Source: Burkholderiaceae bacterium (GTDB lineage Bacteria; Pseudomonadota; Gammaproteobacteria; Burkholderiales; Burkholderiaceae_D). Taken from it: a DNA stretch of 64,000 nucleotides. The stretch spans positions 32,307 through 96,306 of the forward strand of contig JAGTRJ010000004.1 of assembly GCA_018261755.1 (NCBI GenBank), in the 5' to 3' direction. Made by a program: the position numbers and the translations under genes. Each line of letters begins with the position of its first letter. Position 1 is the stretch's first letter. This document shows positions 36,382 through 44,965 of this stretch, piece by piece. The notes beneath the pieces are model-generated. The model was not told the DNA's origin, did not search any database, and saw only the letters and a list, made by a program, of their open reading frames with translations.

Positions 36382-37950
36382 TCATGCCTGATTCTTTTGA
36401 AACAGCGCGTAAAACAAACCATCATGATCCTGCTGCACATCCGCTGACGGCAGAATCTGGCCGGGCGCTTCCAGCCGGATGGCATGGTTGCGCAACGCAA
36501 ACGCCGCCGCCTGCTGCTCAGATTCCTGCGGCCACAGCGAACAGGTTACAAAGAGCAATTTACCACCAGGACGCAACATCTGCCAAAGATTGTCCAGAAT
36601 TTGTGCCGAAAATGTTGCAAGCTGGCGTGCATCGCCCTTGCGACGCAACCAGCGGATGTCCGGATGGCGCCGCACGATGCCCGATGCGGTGCAGGGAACG
36701 TCGGCCAGAATCCGGTCGAACGGCTGGCCATCCCACCAATCGCTGTTCGCCGCATCTCCCACGCGCACCTGCGCCTGCAACTGCAGCCGCTGCAGGTTTT
36801 CGCCGATGCGCGCCAGCCGGTTTTGATCGGCATCGAGCGCCAGCAAATCGATGGCCGCCATTTCCAGCAGATGCCCGGTCTTGCCGCCCGGCGCCGCGCA
36901 CGCATCGAGCACGCGCATGCCGTCATGCACGTCGAGCAATGACGCCGCCAATTGCGCCGCCGCATCCTGCACCGACACGATGCCGTCAGCAAACCCCGGA
37001 ATCTGCTCGACCGGCACCGGCTTTTCCAGCCTGACCGCGGCCGCGCCGATTTGCGTTGCCGCCATGCCGCTGTCCGCCAGCAGACGCAAGCAGGCGGCGA
37101 CCGTGGTCTGCTTCAGATTCACGCGCAAGGTCAGCGGCGGCGGCTGGTTGCCCGCCGTCAGAATTGCCTGCCAGTCGCGCGGATACGCAGCCTTGATCGC
37201 ATCCAGCCACCACTGCGGGTAATTCCAGACCGCGACCGGATTCTGCCGCGCCTGCGGCATCAGCGCCTCGCGCTCGCGCAGGAAGCGGCGCAGCACCGCG
37301 TTCATCATCCCCTTGCCATGCGAAATCGACGAATCGGCCGCCGCTGCCGTCACCGCCTGATCGACCACGGTAAACGCATCATAGGTTTTGGCGTCGGAAG
37401 CTGATGCCAGTTCGGCCAGCAGCGTCAGCGCGCAGCACAGCAAACCGTGCAGCAGCGCCGGTTCAGGCGCCTTGCTGGTCATCAGCCCGATCAGTGTTTC
37501 CGCCAGTCCGAGCTGGCGCATCGTGCGGTAAGCGATGTCCTGCATCGCGCCGCGCATCGGCGGCAACGGTTGCTGCTGGCCAAACACCCGCGCCAGCGCC
37601 TGCGGCAGCGCAGTGCCGGCCTTCACCTGCGCCACCGCCTCGGCCGCGCCGAGCAGTGCCAGCGCGAGCGAATCGGCCTTCAATTCCTGCCGCACCGGCA
37701 GAGTGGCAGGCTGACCGGCCGGCCGGCTGGCAGGCTTGCCAATAAACGAGCTGTCCGGCCGACTGGCATGGCCATGCGCCGGTTTGACCGTTTTTTGCAC
37801 CGCAGTCTGTTGTGTCGCCGGCTGTTGCGTTGTCGGTTTTTGTGCTGCTGGTTTCCCGGCGAGCGCAGGCCGTTTTGCCGCCGGTTTCGCTGCCGGTTTC
37901 GACTTGGGCTTTGGCCTGGACTTGAGAGTAATGAGAGGACGCTGTGACAT
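36382..37950 (-). CDS. rsmB: 16S rRNA (cytosine(967)-C5)-methyltransferase with long low-complexity N-terminus
   Basis: A 522-residue SAM-dependent methyltransferase acting on C967 of 16S rRNA. The NusB-like RNA-binding domain covers about residues 90-220. The catalytic domain has the SAM motif LDACAAPGGKTGHLLEM near 347, the DVPCTASG Cys near 417 and the catalytic VTCSLWPQE Cys near 472. The first 85 residues are unusual: Lys/Pro/Ala then Gln/Thr repeats such as KPAAKPAAKRPALAGKPAAQ. No downstream Met could serve as a shorter start, so the tail is translated. DUF4390 and ntrYX follow. Confidence 0.93.
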   Translation of the reverse strand: MSQRPLITLKSRPKPKSKPAAKPAAKRPALAGKPAAQKPTTQQPATQQTAVQKTVKPAHGHASRPDSSFIGKPASRPAGQPATLPVRQELKADSLALALLGAAEAVAQVKAGTALPQALARVFGQQQPLPPMRGAMQDIAYRTMRQLGLAETLIGLMTSKAPEPALLHGLLCCALTLLAELASASDAKTYDAFTVVDQAVTAAAADSSISHGKGMMNAVLRRFLREREALMPQARQNPVAVWNYPQWWLDAIKAAYPRDWQAILTAGNQPPPLTLRVNLKQTTVAACLRLLADSGMAATQIGAAAVRLEKPVPVEQIPGFADGIVSVQDAAAQLAASLLDVHDGMRVLDACAAPGGKTGHLLEMAAIDLLALDADQNRLARIGENLQRLQLQAQVRVGDAANSDWWDGQPFDRILADVPCTASGIVRRHPDIRWLRRKGDARQLATFSAQILDNLWQMLRPGGKLLFVTCSLWPQESEQQAAAFALRNHAIRLEAPGQILPSADVQQDHDGLFYALFQKNQA

Positions 37951-38049
37951 GGGAACGAATGGTACGGCAGAAACGGCGCTGCGTCATGCGCAAACGCAAA
38001 GCTGGCGCATCGCAGCAGCGCGGTGGCCCGACGCCGACCACAGAAACAC

Positions 38050-38171
38050 GAGGGTATACATCAAAAACAATGCGCCGGGCCATATTTTTGGTGGCCGTTT
38101 TTAAATACCGGGTGGAGTATATTTTTTGACCTTAATGACCAAGAATTCATTTTGGTCAGTTATTTTTGGCC
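38050..38171 (+). repeat. Intergenic hairpin repeat, copy 5 (long form)
   Basis: GAGGGTATAC start, GGCCAT...GTGGCC hairpin, GTTTTTAAATAC...GAGTATATTTTTT, then the second module TGACCAA...TTGGTCA and TTATTTTTGGCC. It lies between the rsmB start and the trpE end. Confidence 0.85.
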
Positions 38172-38246
38172 TGTACTACCCACCTTGCCCGAGCGCCGCA
38201 GCATGTTCAGCCAACAGGCGACTGAAAAACGTCGCGACGATGGTCC

Positions 38247-38405
38247 GATGCAAGGCGCACCTGAGCAGGCGCGCAAGCGCACTGCGTGCGTTGCTTGTGC
38301 AGCAACCGGACAACAGCCGCTCGGCGGCTCGTTGCGGCGCAGGGTAACTCGCCGAAGGCGATGTTATGCCGAAGCCAATGTACATGAAGTACATGAGGAT
38401 TCCGA
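38247..38405 (+). repeat. Second dispersed repeat, copy A (interrupted)
   Basis: GATGCAAGGCGCAC (38247-38260) and, after about 115 bases of unrelated sequence, AATGTACAT.GTACATGAGG.TTCCGA (38377-38405) match the two halves of the copy at 56808. The rest of the 37951-38505 gap holds no gene; short GCGAAG-type repeats occur near 38430-38460. Confidence 0.55.
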
Positions 38406-38505
38406 AAACGAAGTTTCGACGCAGGCTAACGTGAGCGAAGCGAACGTTAAGCGAAGCGGCCGCAGCCAACACCGCGCGGCAGCCATCCATCGCAGCAGGT
38501 TTTTG

Positions 38506-40002
38506 CTAGAAATCGCTGTCCAGCCCGTCCTGCACCTGCTCCGCCGCCCGCAACACTGCGCGCGCCTTGTTTTCGGTTTCCTGCCATTCGGATTCCGGCA
38601 CCGAATCGGCGACGATGCCGGCCGCCGCCTGCACGTGCAGCATGCCGTCTTTCAGCACGCCGGTGCGAATCGCAATCGCCAGATCCATTTCGCCGCTGAA
38701 TGACAGGTAACCGCAGGCGCCGCCGTAAATGCCGCGCTTGACCGGCTCCAGTTCGTCGATGATTTCCATTGCGCGCACCTTGGGCGCGCCGGACAGCGTG
38801 CCGGCCGGGAACGTGGCTTTCAATACGTCCATGTTCGACATTTCCGGCTTGAGCAAGCCTTCGACGTTCGACACGATGTGCTGCACATGCGAATATTTTT
38901 CAATCACCATCTTGTCGGTGACTTTCACGCTGCCGATCTCGGCGATGCGGCCGATGTCGTTGCGCGCCAGGTCGATCAGCATCACGTGTTCGGCGATTTC
39001 CTTCGGATCGGCCAGCAGTTCGGTTGCCAGCTGTGCATCCTTTTCCGGCGTCGAACCGCGCGGACGGGTGCCGGCCAGCGGCCGGATGGTGACTTTCTTG
39101 CCGCCTTCGGGCGTGCTTTCGTTCCGGACCAGAATTTCCGGCGACGAACCGACTATCTGCATCTGGCCGAAGTTGTACAGATACATGTACGGCGACGGGT
39201 TCAGCGCGCGCAACGCGCGGTACAGCGACAGCGGCGAATCGGTGAACGGTTTTTTCAGCCGCTGGCCAATCTGCACCTGCATCAGGTCGCCGGCGGCAAT
39301 GTATTCCTTCGCCTGCAGCACGGCCTTCAGGTAATCTTCTTTCGCGAATTCACGTAGCGTTTCGGTGCGCGCGCTGCCGCCGATCGGCGGCGCTTCCACC
39401 GGCTGGCGCAGCAGCTTGCGCAATTCCTTGATGCGATGGCGCGCGCGGAAAAACGCTTCCGGCTGCAACGGATCGACATAGACGATCAGATACAGCTTGC
39501 CAGACAGGTTGTCGATCACCGCCAGCTCCTCCGTCAGCAGCAGCTGGATGTCCGGCAGGCCGAGGTCGTCCGGCGGCGCGGTATCGGCCAGCCGGTGCTC
39601 GACGCAGCGCACCGCATCGTAGCCGAAATAACCGGCCAGCCCGCCGCAGAAGCGCGGCAGCCCCGGCGTCAGCGCAACCTTGAAGCGCGACTGGTAGCGC
39701 GGAATGAAATCGAGCGGATTGCCGTCGTCGGTTTCAATCACCACGCCATCCTTCACCACTTCAGTACGCATGCCGTGCGAGCGCAGCAGGGTCGAAGCCG
39801 GCAGGCCGATGAACGAATAGCGGCCGAAGCGTTCGCCGCCGACGACGGATTCGAGCAAAAAGGTGTTTTTGCCGCCATCCTGGCGCTGCGCCAGTTTCAG
39901 GTACAGCGACAGCGGCGTTTCGAGATCGGCGAAAGCTTCCGCGATCAGCGGGATGCGGTTGTAGCCTTGCGCGGCCAGCGATTTGAATTCGAGTTCAGTC
40001 AT
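38506..40002 (-). CDS. trpE: Anthranilate synthase component I
   Basis: A 498-residue enzyme that, with a TrpG glutaminase, makes anthranilate from chorismate, the first step of tryptophan synthesis. The N-terminal domain holds the Trp feedback site region ([16 protein letters not shown]), and the chorismate-binding domain has [37 protein letters not shown] and the late [16 protein letters not shown]. The start at 40002 follows GGAG. A tryptophan-rich leader peptide and a terminator lie directly upstream. trpG, trpD and trpC, which often follow, are absent. Confidence 0.95.
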   Translation of the reverse strand: MTELEFKSLAAQGYNRIPLIAEAFADLETPLSLYLKLAQRQDGGKNTFLLESVVGGERFGRYSFIGLPASTLLRSHGMRTEVVKDGVVIETDDGNPLDFIPRYQSRFKVALTPGLPRFCGGLAGYFGYDAVRCVEHRLADTAPPDDLGLPDIQLLLTEELAVIDNLSGKLYLIVYVDPLQPEAFFRARHRIKELRKLLRQPVEAPPIGGSARTETLREFAKEDYLKAVLQAKEYIAAGDLMQVQIGQRLKKPFTDSPLSLYRALRALNPSPYMYLYNFGQMQIVGSSPEILVRNESTPEGGKKVTIRPLAGTRPRGSTPEKDAQLATELLADPKEIAEHVMLIDLARNDIGRIAEIGSVKVTDKMVIEKYSHVQHIVSNVEGLLKPEMSNMDVLKATFPAGTLSGAPKVRAMEIIDELEPVKRGIYGGACGYLSFSGEMDLAIAIRTGVLKDGMLHVQAAAGIVADSVPESEWQETENKARAVLRAAEQVQDGLDSDF

Positions 40003-40046
40003 GTTTTTCTCCATGCCGCAAGAAAGGGTGGCGCGGCGAGGTGCTT

Positions 40047-40076
40047 AAAAAACCTGCCAACTACGAGAGTCGGCAG
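40047..40076 (-). terminator. trp attenuator terminator
   Basis: On the minus strand a 9-bp stem (CTGCCGACT, loop CTCGT, AGTTGGCAG, with one G-T pair) is followed by six T residues. It lies between the trpL stop and trpE and should end transcription when tryptophan is plentiful. Confidence 0.88.
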
Positions 40077-40088
40077 CCAATCATCGGG

Positions 40089-40175
40089 TCAGTTGGACCA
40101 GGATTGCCAGCGTCGCCAAGGCCAGGCCTCAAGTGAGCCTGTTTGCGCAACGATGAGTTTTTTATCGAGAAACAT
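40089..40175 (-). CDS. trpL: trpE leader peptide (attenuator)
   Basis: A 28-codon frame starting at ATG 40175 (MFLDKKLIVAQTGSLEA...) ends with four Trp codons within eleven residues (WPWRRWQSW) before SN and stop. This is a classic tryptophan attenuation leader. Its stop lies 12 bases before the terminator stem. Ribosome stalling at the Trp codons would favour an antiterminator and let transcription reach trpE. It sits in the 200-base gap between gph and trpE. Confidence 0.87.
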   Translation of the reverse strand: MFLDKKLIVAQTGSLEAWPWRRWQSWSN

Positions 40176-40202
40176 GGAATTTTGGAAACGCTCGGAAAAA
40201 CG

Positions 40203-40883
40203 TCAGGTAAGCCGGTTTGCTGCAGCCAGCAAGGTTTCAACTATACCATCCGAATCAATCTCCTGTACAGGCCGGCCGTGGTTGTAACCATACGGCACGC
40301 TCCATATGGCGCAACCTGCGGCGCGCGCCGCCTGCGAGTCGTTGACCGAATCGCCAATCGCCACCACCTCATTCGGCGCCAACCCGAAATCGGCGAATAC
40401 GGTTTGCATCGGCAACGGATCGGGTTTCATTTTCGGCAGCGAATCGCCGCAATAGATCACGTCGAAAAATGCGTGGATGCCCATCTTGCGCAGCAGCGGC
40501 TGCGTGAATTCGGTCTGCTTGTTGGTCACGCACGCCAGCTTCAATCCCTTGTCACGCATCACCTGCAGGCCGGGAATCACGTCTGGAAACAGCGTGCTGT
40601 GTTCGCCATTGACTTCCGTGTAATGCTGCAAAAACGCGGCGAACGCCTGCGGCGCCAGTTGTTCGACGCTGTGCTCGTCCATCTCGGTCGCCAGCGTGCC
40701 GCGCACCAGATTGCGGAACCCCTTGCCGACATAACGGCGCACGATTTCGATTGCCAGCGGCGGCAGCGCCAAATCCTCGCGCGTGCGGTTGAGCGCAATG
40801 TGAAAGTCGAGCGCGGTATCGACCATCGTGCCGTCGAGATCGATGATTGCGGCGCGGATGCCGCTCAATGCTGCTGCCATCAT
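40203..40883 (-). CDS. gph: Phosphoglycolate phosphatase
   Basis: A 226-residue HAD-superfamily phosphatase that clears 2-phosphoglycolate. Motif I is IDLDGTMVD with the nucleophilic Asp, motif II is CVTNK, and motifs III/IV are KMKPDP and [16 protein letters not shown]. The start overlaps the rpe stop (ATGA), so the two are coupled. The rpe-gph-trpE order is conserved in Burkholderiales. Confidence 0.92.
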   Translation of the reverse strand: MMAAALSGIRAAIIDLDGTMVDTALDFHIALNRTREDLALPPLAIEIVRRYVGKGFRNLVRGTLATEMDEHSVEQLAPQAFAAFLQHYTEVNGEHSTLFPDVIPGLQVMRDKGLKLACVTNKQTEFTQPLLRKMGIHAFFDVIYCGDSLPKMKPDPLPMQTVFADFGLAPNEVVAIGDSVNDSQAARAAGCAIWSVPYGYNHGRPVQEIDSDGIVETLLAAANRLT

Positions 40884-41551
40884 TTGCCCACCGTCGCCAG
40901 TTCCTGCCGCATCGCATCGATCACGGCCTTGTAATCCGGCTTGCCGAAAATGGCCGAACCGGCTACGAAGGTGTCGGCACCGGCGCGCGCAATCTCGGCA
41001 ATGTTGGCCGGATTCACGCCGCCATCGACTTCGAGCATGATTTCGCGCCCGGACGCATCGATCATCTGCCGCACCTGCGCAATCTTTTTCAGCGCGTGCG
41101 GAATGAACGACTGGCCGCCAAAACCGGGGTTGACCGACATGATGAGGATGATATCGAGCTTGTCCATCACATGCTCGAGCACATGCAGCGGCGTGGCCGG
41201 ATTGAACACCAGCCCGGCCTTGCAGCCGTGGTCGCGTATCAGTTGCAGTGAGCGGTCGACATGCTCGGAGCCTTCCGGGTGGAAGGTGATGATGTTCGCG
41301 CCTGCCTTGGCGAAATCGGGGATGATGCGGTCAACCGGCTTGACCATCAGGTGCACGTCGATCGGCGCGCTCACATGCGGCCGGATCGCCTGGCACACCA
41401 TCGGCCCGATGGTCAGGTTCGGCACGTAATGGTTGTCCATCACGTCGAAATGGATGATGTCAGCGCCGCCGGCGATGACGTTTTTCACTTCCTCGCCCAG
41501 ACGGGCGAAGTCGGCGGACAGGATGCTGGGAGCGATGCGATACGTGGTCAT
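40880..41551 (-). CDS. rpe: Ribulose-phosphate 3-epimerase
   Basis: A 223-residue TIM-barrel enzyme interconverting ribulose-5-phosphate and xylulose-5-phosphate. Seen are [16 protein letters not shown], the metal-binding [39 protein letters not shown] and [11 protein letters not shown]. Length is typical. It heads the rpe-gph-trpE group and is divergent from mltA. Confidence 0.95.
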   Translation of the reverse strand: MTTYRIAPSILSADFARLGEEVKNVIAGGADIIHFDVMDNHYVPNLTIGPMVCQAIRPHVSAPIDVHLMVKPVDRIIPDFAKAGANIITFHPEGSEHVDRSLQLIRDHGCKAGLVFNPATPLHVLEHVMDKLDIILIMSVNPGFGGQSFIPHALKKIAQVRQMIDASGREIMLEVDGGVNPANIAEIARAGADTFVAGSAIFGKPDYKAVIDAMRQELATVGK

Positions 41552-41658
41552 GACGTCACTTTCAAAATCAATCCGCTATTTTAACCCTTTGCCATGTTTT
41601 GCTTTCGTCGCCATTTTTTGGTTCAATGCCAGCTTGCGAACCTTAACCGGAAACTTGC

Positions 41659-42837
41659 ATGTCCATTTCATCGTTGCGCGCGGCAGCAATAGCTGCCACG
41701 CTCGGCATCGCGCTGGCGCTGGCCGGTTGCGGCACCGTCAAACTCGACACGCCTGAAGCGAAACCCGAAAAACCGCTGCTCCTGAAACCGGCCGATACGC
41801 TGACCGCGCCATCCTTCGCCGATCTACCCGGCTGGCAAGATGACGATCTGCGCGCTGCCTGGCCCGCCTATCTCGCCTCGTGCCAGTCGCTGGCCAGAAA
41901 ACCTGACTGGAAAGCGCCCTGCTCGGCTGCGCGCAGGGTCGATCCGCATAACGGCGACGCCATCCGGCGCCACTTCGAACTATATTTCACGCCGCGCCAG
42001 ATTATCAACCCGGATGGCACCGATACCGGCATGGCCACCGGCTATTACGAACCGCTGCTCAACGGTTCGCACAAGCGCGGCGGCCGGTTCCAGACACCGC
42101 TGCACAGCCCGCCGGGCGATTTGATCGCGGTCGACCTGAGCGTCAGCTACCCTGAACTGAAGGGTGGCCGGCCGCGCGGACGACGCGACGGCAACCGGCT
42201 GGTGCCCTACCTCAGCCGGGCCGAAATCGCGCAATCGAAATCAATGGCAAAAAACGTGTTGCTGTGGGTCGATGATCCGGTCGATGCATTTTTCCTGCAG
42301 GTACAGGGATCGGGCCGCATCCGTCTGGCCGACAGCGGCGAAACGGTGCGCGTGGCCTACGCCGACACCAATGGCCATCCGTACCGGTCGATTGGCCGCC
42401 ATCTGGTCGAACGCGGCGAATTGACGCTGGAGCAGGCATCGGCGCAAGGCATCAAGGGATGGTGCGCGCTGAATCCTTCGCGCATGCAGGAGTTGCTGAA
42501 TGTGAATCCGTCCTACGTTTTCTTCCGCCTGGAACGCCTGCGCAATCCGCAACAGGGGCCGAAAGGTGCGCTCGGCGTACCGCTGACGCCGCAGCGTTCT
42601 ATCGCCATCGATCCACACTTCGTGCCACTTGGCGCGCCGGTGTTCCTGTCCACCACGCAACCGGGCAGCGGACAGCCGCTGAACATGCTGGTGCTGGCGC
42701 AGGATACCGGCAGCGCAATCCGGGGCGCGGTGCGGGCCGACTATTTTTGGGGCTTCGGGCATGAAGCCGGCGAACAGGCAGGCAAGATGAAGCAGCGCGC
42801 AAAAATGTGGCTGCTGATGCCTCGCAACAGCTTGTAA
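41659..42837 (+). CDS. mltA: Membrane-bound lytic murein transglycosylase A
   Basis: A 392-residue outer-membrane lipoprotein (lipobox LAGC) that cleaves peptidoglycan glycan strands. The MltA domain shows ATGYYEPLLNGS, FFLQVQGSGRIRL and AYADTNGHPYRSIGR, and the 3D domain holds the catalytic Asp in LVLAQDTGSAIRGAVRADYFWG. Length is typical. It stands alone, divergent from rpe and convergent with the stress-protein gene, with an intergenic repeat after its stop. Confidence 0.94.
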   Translation: MSISSLRAAAIAATLGIALALAGCGTVKLDTPEAKPEKPLLLKPADTLTAPSFADLPGWQDDDLRAAWPAYLASCQSLARKPDWKAPCSAARRVDPHNGDAIRRHFELYFTPRQIINPDGTDTGMATGYYEPLLNGSHKRGGRFQTPLHSPPGDLIAVDLSVSYPELKGGRPRGRRDGNRLVPYLSRAEIAQSKSMAKNVLLWVDDPVDAFFLQVQGSGRIRLADSGETVRVAYADTNGHPYRSIGRHLVERGELTLEQASAQGIKGWCALNPSRMQELLNVNPSYVFFRLERLRNPQQGPKGALGVPLTPQRSIAIDPHFVPLGAPVFLSTTQPGSGQPLNMLVLAQDTGSAIRGAVRADYFWGFGHEAGEQAGKMKQRAKMWLLMPRNSL

Positions 42838-42851
42838 AACCGAAGAAAAGG

Positions 42852-42928
42852 CGGGGTATATAACAGAAACACCCCGCCAGGCGACAGTTTCCGGAGCTAT
42901 TCAAACAGACTGACAGTAGTATATTCCG
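42852..42928 (+). repeat. Intergenic hairpin repeat, copy 6 (short, diverged)
   Basis: CGGGGTATAT start and CAGTAGTATATT end are kept; the centre is diverged. It lies between the convergent genes mltA and the universal stress protein, 14 bases after the mltA stop. Confidence 0.7.
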
Positions 42929-42972
42929 GACGCAACAGCCGCAAAAACAGCCGGGCAAACAGCAACGGAAGA

Positions 42973-43410
42973 TTATTTGTGTACCAGCACCGGCACGGTC
43001 GATTGCGCCAGCACCTTTTGCGTTTCACTGCCGAGGAATAGGCGGTTCAAGCCTTTCCTGCCGTGCGAGGCCATGAAAATCAGGTCGCAACCGTAATCCT
43101 TGGCCACGCGGACGATTTCGCTTGAGGGGCTGGGCGATTTTGTCACCAGCACTTCGCACGGCACGCCCGCCGTATCAGCCACGGCTTTCAACATGCCGAC
43201 ATATTTCTGTGCATGACTATCCAGATGTTTTTCATGTTCCTGCACCGTGGCCGGGCTCATGCCATCGAATGGCGAAAAGTGAATCGGCACAATCACGGAA
43301 AGACCGAGAATCTGACACCCCGGAATTGCGCGCGCGAGGTCAATTGCGGCCGCAAAAACATCTTCCGACAAAGGCGTGCCATCAGTGGGCACCAGTATTT
43401 TCTTGTACAT
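42973..43410 (-). CDS. Universal stress protein (UspA family)
   Basis: A 145-residue single-domain Usp. It starts MYKKILVPTDGTPLSEDVF and has the nucleotide-binding signature ASHGRKGLNRLFLGSETQKVL, so it probably binds ATP. The loop after strand 2 is longer than usual (PIHFSPFDGMSPATVQ). The role is general stress survival. It stands alone. Confidence 0.9.
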   Translation of the reverse strand: MYKKILVPTDGTPLSEDVFAAAIDLARAIPGCQILGLSVIVPIHFSPFDGMSPATVQEHEKHLDSHAQKYVGMLKAVADTAGVPCEVLVTKSPSPSSEIVRVAKDYGCDLIFMASHGRKGLNRLFLGSETQKVLAQSTVPVLVHK

Positions 43411-43576
43411 GCATCCTCCCGGTTAAATGGTTTCATCATACCGGGACACAATAAAGCCCCGCTTTAAACTGTGTCAAGCAACCGCCAGATCGCGCGGCAC
43501 AAATGGAACACTTCACACGGCAGTAACAACTGCGCTATGCTGGCGACAATTTTTCCGCCCTCTTTCCCCTATCCGC

Positions 43577-44656
43577 ATGACGCGCTTCGCCCCATTGCAA
43601 AACGATCTGCTGCTGCGCGCGCTGCTGCGGCAACCGGTTGAGGCCACGCCTGTCTGGCTGATGCGTCAGGCCGGACGTTACCTGCCGGAATACCGCGCCT
43701 TGCGCCAACGCGCCGGTTCATTTCTGGCGCTGGCAAAAAATCCGGCGCTGGCGACCGAGGTCGCGCTGCAGCCGCTGGAACGGTATCCGCTCGATGCCGC
43801 CATCCTGTTTTCCGACATCCTGACTATTCCGGATGCGATGGGGCTGGGGCTGTTTTTCACCGAGGGCGAAGGGCCGAAGTTCAGGCACCCGCTGAACGAT
43901 GAAAAGGCAGTGCTGGCGCTCACGCCCCCCGATCTGGCGCAACTGCAATACGTGTTCGATGCGGTTACCCAAACCCGTGCGGCACTGGGCGGGCGCGTAC
44001 CGTTGATTGGTTTTGCCGGCAGTCCATGGACGCTGGCGTGCTATATGGTCGAAGGCGGCAGTTCAAGCGACTTTAATCGCGTGAAAATGATGCTGTACCA
44101 GCGGCCGGATTTGATGCATCACCTGCTGGCAACCAATGCCAGCGCCGTGGCGGCCTATCTGAATGCACAAATCAAAGCCGGCGCGCAGGCGGTGATGCTG
44201 TTCGACACCTGGGGCGGCATTCTGGCCGACGGCGCGTACCAGCGGTTTTCGCTTGGCTACATGCGCCAGGTCATCGACCAGTTGCAGCGTGAACAGGATG
44301 GCGCACGGATTCCCATCGTGATCTTTACCCGCGGCGGTGGCCAATGGCTGGAAGACATCGCCGCCAGCGGCGCCGATGCCATCGGACTGGACTGGACGGT
44401 CAGCCTGGCGCAGGCGCGCCGGCGCGTCGGGCAGCAAGTTGCGCTGCAAGGCAATCTTGATCCGGCCGTGCTGTTCACGCCAGCGGAAGTGATCCGGGCA
44501 GAAGCGCGCAAGGTACTGGCATCGTTCGGCCAGCCGGAATCCGGCTTTGGCCATGTGTTCAATCTGGGGCATGGCATACCGCCAAACGTGCCGCCGGAAG
44601 CAGTATCGGTGCTGATTGAGGCCGTGCGGGAAAACAACAGCCAGACATTTGTTTGA
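43577..44656 (+). CDS. hemE: Uroporphyrinogen decarboxylase
   Basis: A 359-residue haem-synthesis enzyme that converts uroporphyrinogen III to coproporphyrinogen III. Family signatures are [14 protein letters not shown] near residue 30, [17 protein letters not shown] near 150, the catalytic Asp in [13 protein letters not shown], and [14 protein letters not shown] at the end. The longer open frame from 43427 has no family similarity. priA follows after an AT-rich gap with DnaA boxes, a gene order typical of Burkholderiales. Confidence 0.95.
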   Translation: MTRFAPLQNDLLLRALLRQPVEATPVWLMRQAGRYLPEYRALRQRAGSFLALAKNPALATEVALQPLERYPLDAAILFSDILTIPDAMGLGLFFTEGEGPKFRHPLNDEKAVLALTPPDLAQLQYVFDAVTQTRAALGGRVPLIGFAGSPWTLACYMVEGGSSSDFNRVKMMLYQRPDLMHHLLATNASAVAAYLNAQIKAGAQAVMLFDTWGGILADGAYQRFSLGYMRQVIDQLQREQDGARIPIVIFTRGGGQWLEDIAASGADAIGLDWTVSLAQARRRVGQQVALQGNLDPAVLFTPAEVIRAEARKVLASFGQPESGFGHVFNLGHGIPPNVPPEAVSVLIEAVRENNSQTFV

Positions 44657-44965
44657 TGTTGCGCAAATGACGCATTCAAGCCTGTTCCACTAACAGATCC
44701 GAATATATTTATACACAAAAAAAATTTGGTTCCCTCATTTTGAAAAAAATTTTTTGCAAAAAAAGCGTTTGCGTAACACATTGATTTTAAAAGATTTATT
44801 TTTTGCATCCGGTTTGAGCAATTTGTTGAAACCCGCATGAAATCAAGCGATCCGGGGAGTCAACCGGCATTTGCCCACAAAGTTATCCACAGGATTTGTG
44901 GATAGAGGAAAAAAAGCTTTCGACGCGAATGTTTAGCTTATTTCTTGAAGGTTTACATTAAGTTT
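44657..44965. other. AT-rich hemE-priA gap with three DnaA boxes
   Basis: This 309-base gap is the most AT-rich stretch in the window. It holds DnaA-box matches TTATACACA (44709-44717, plus), TTATCCACA (44883-44891, plus) and TGTGGATAG (44896-44904, minus-strand box with one mismatch). The last two face each other across four bases. Between the outer boxes is a stretch rich in A and T runs (44718-44830) that could unwind. No gene is seen. It may be an origin-like or DnaA-titrating site, or priA control DNA. Confidence 0.6.
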
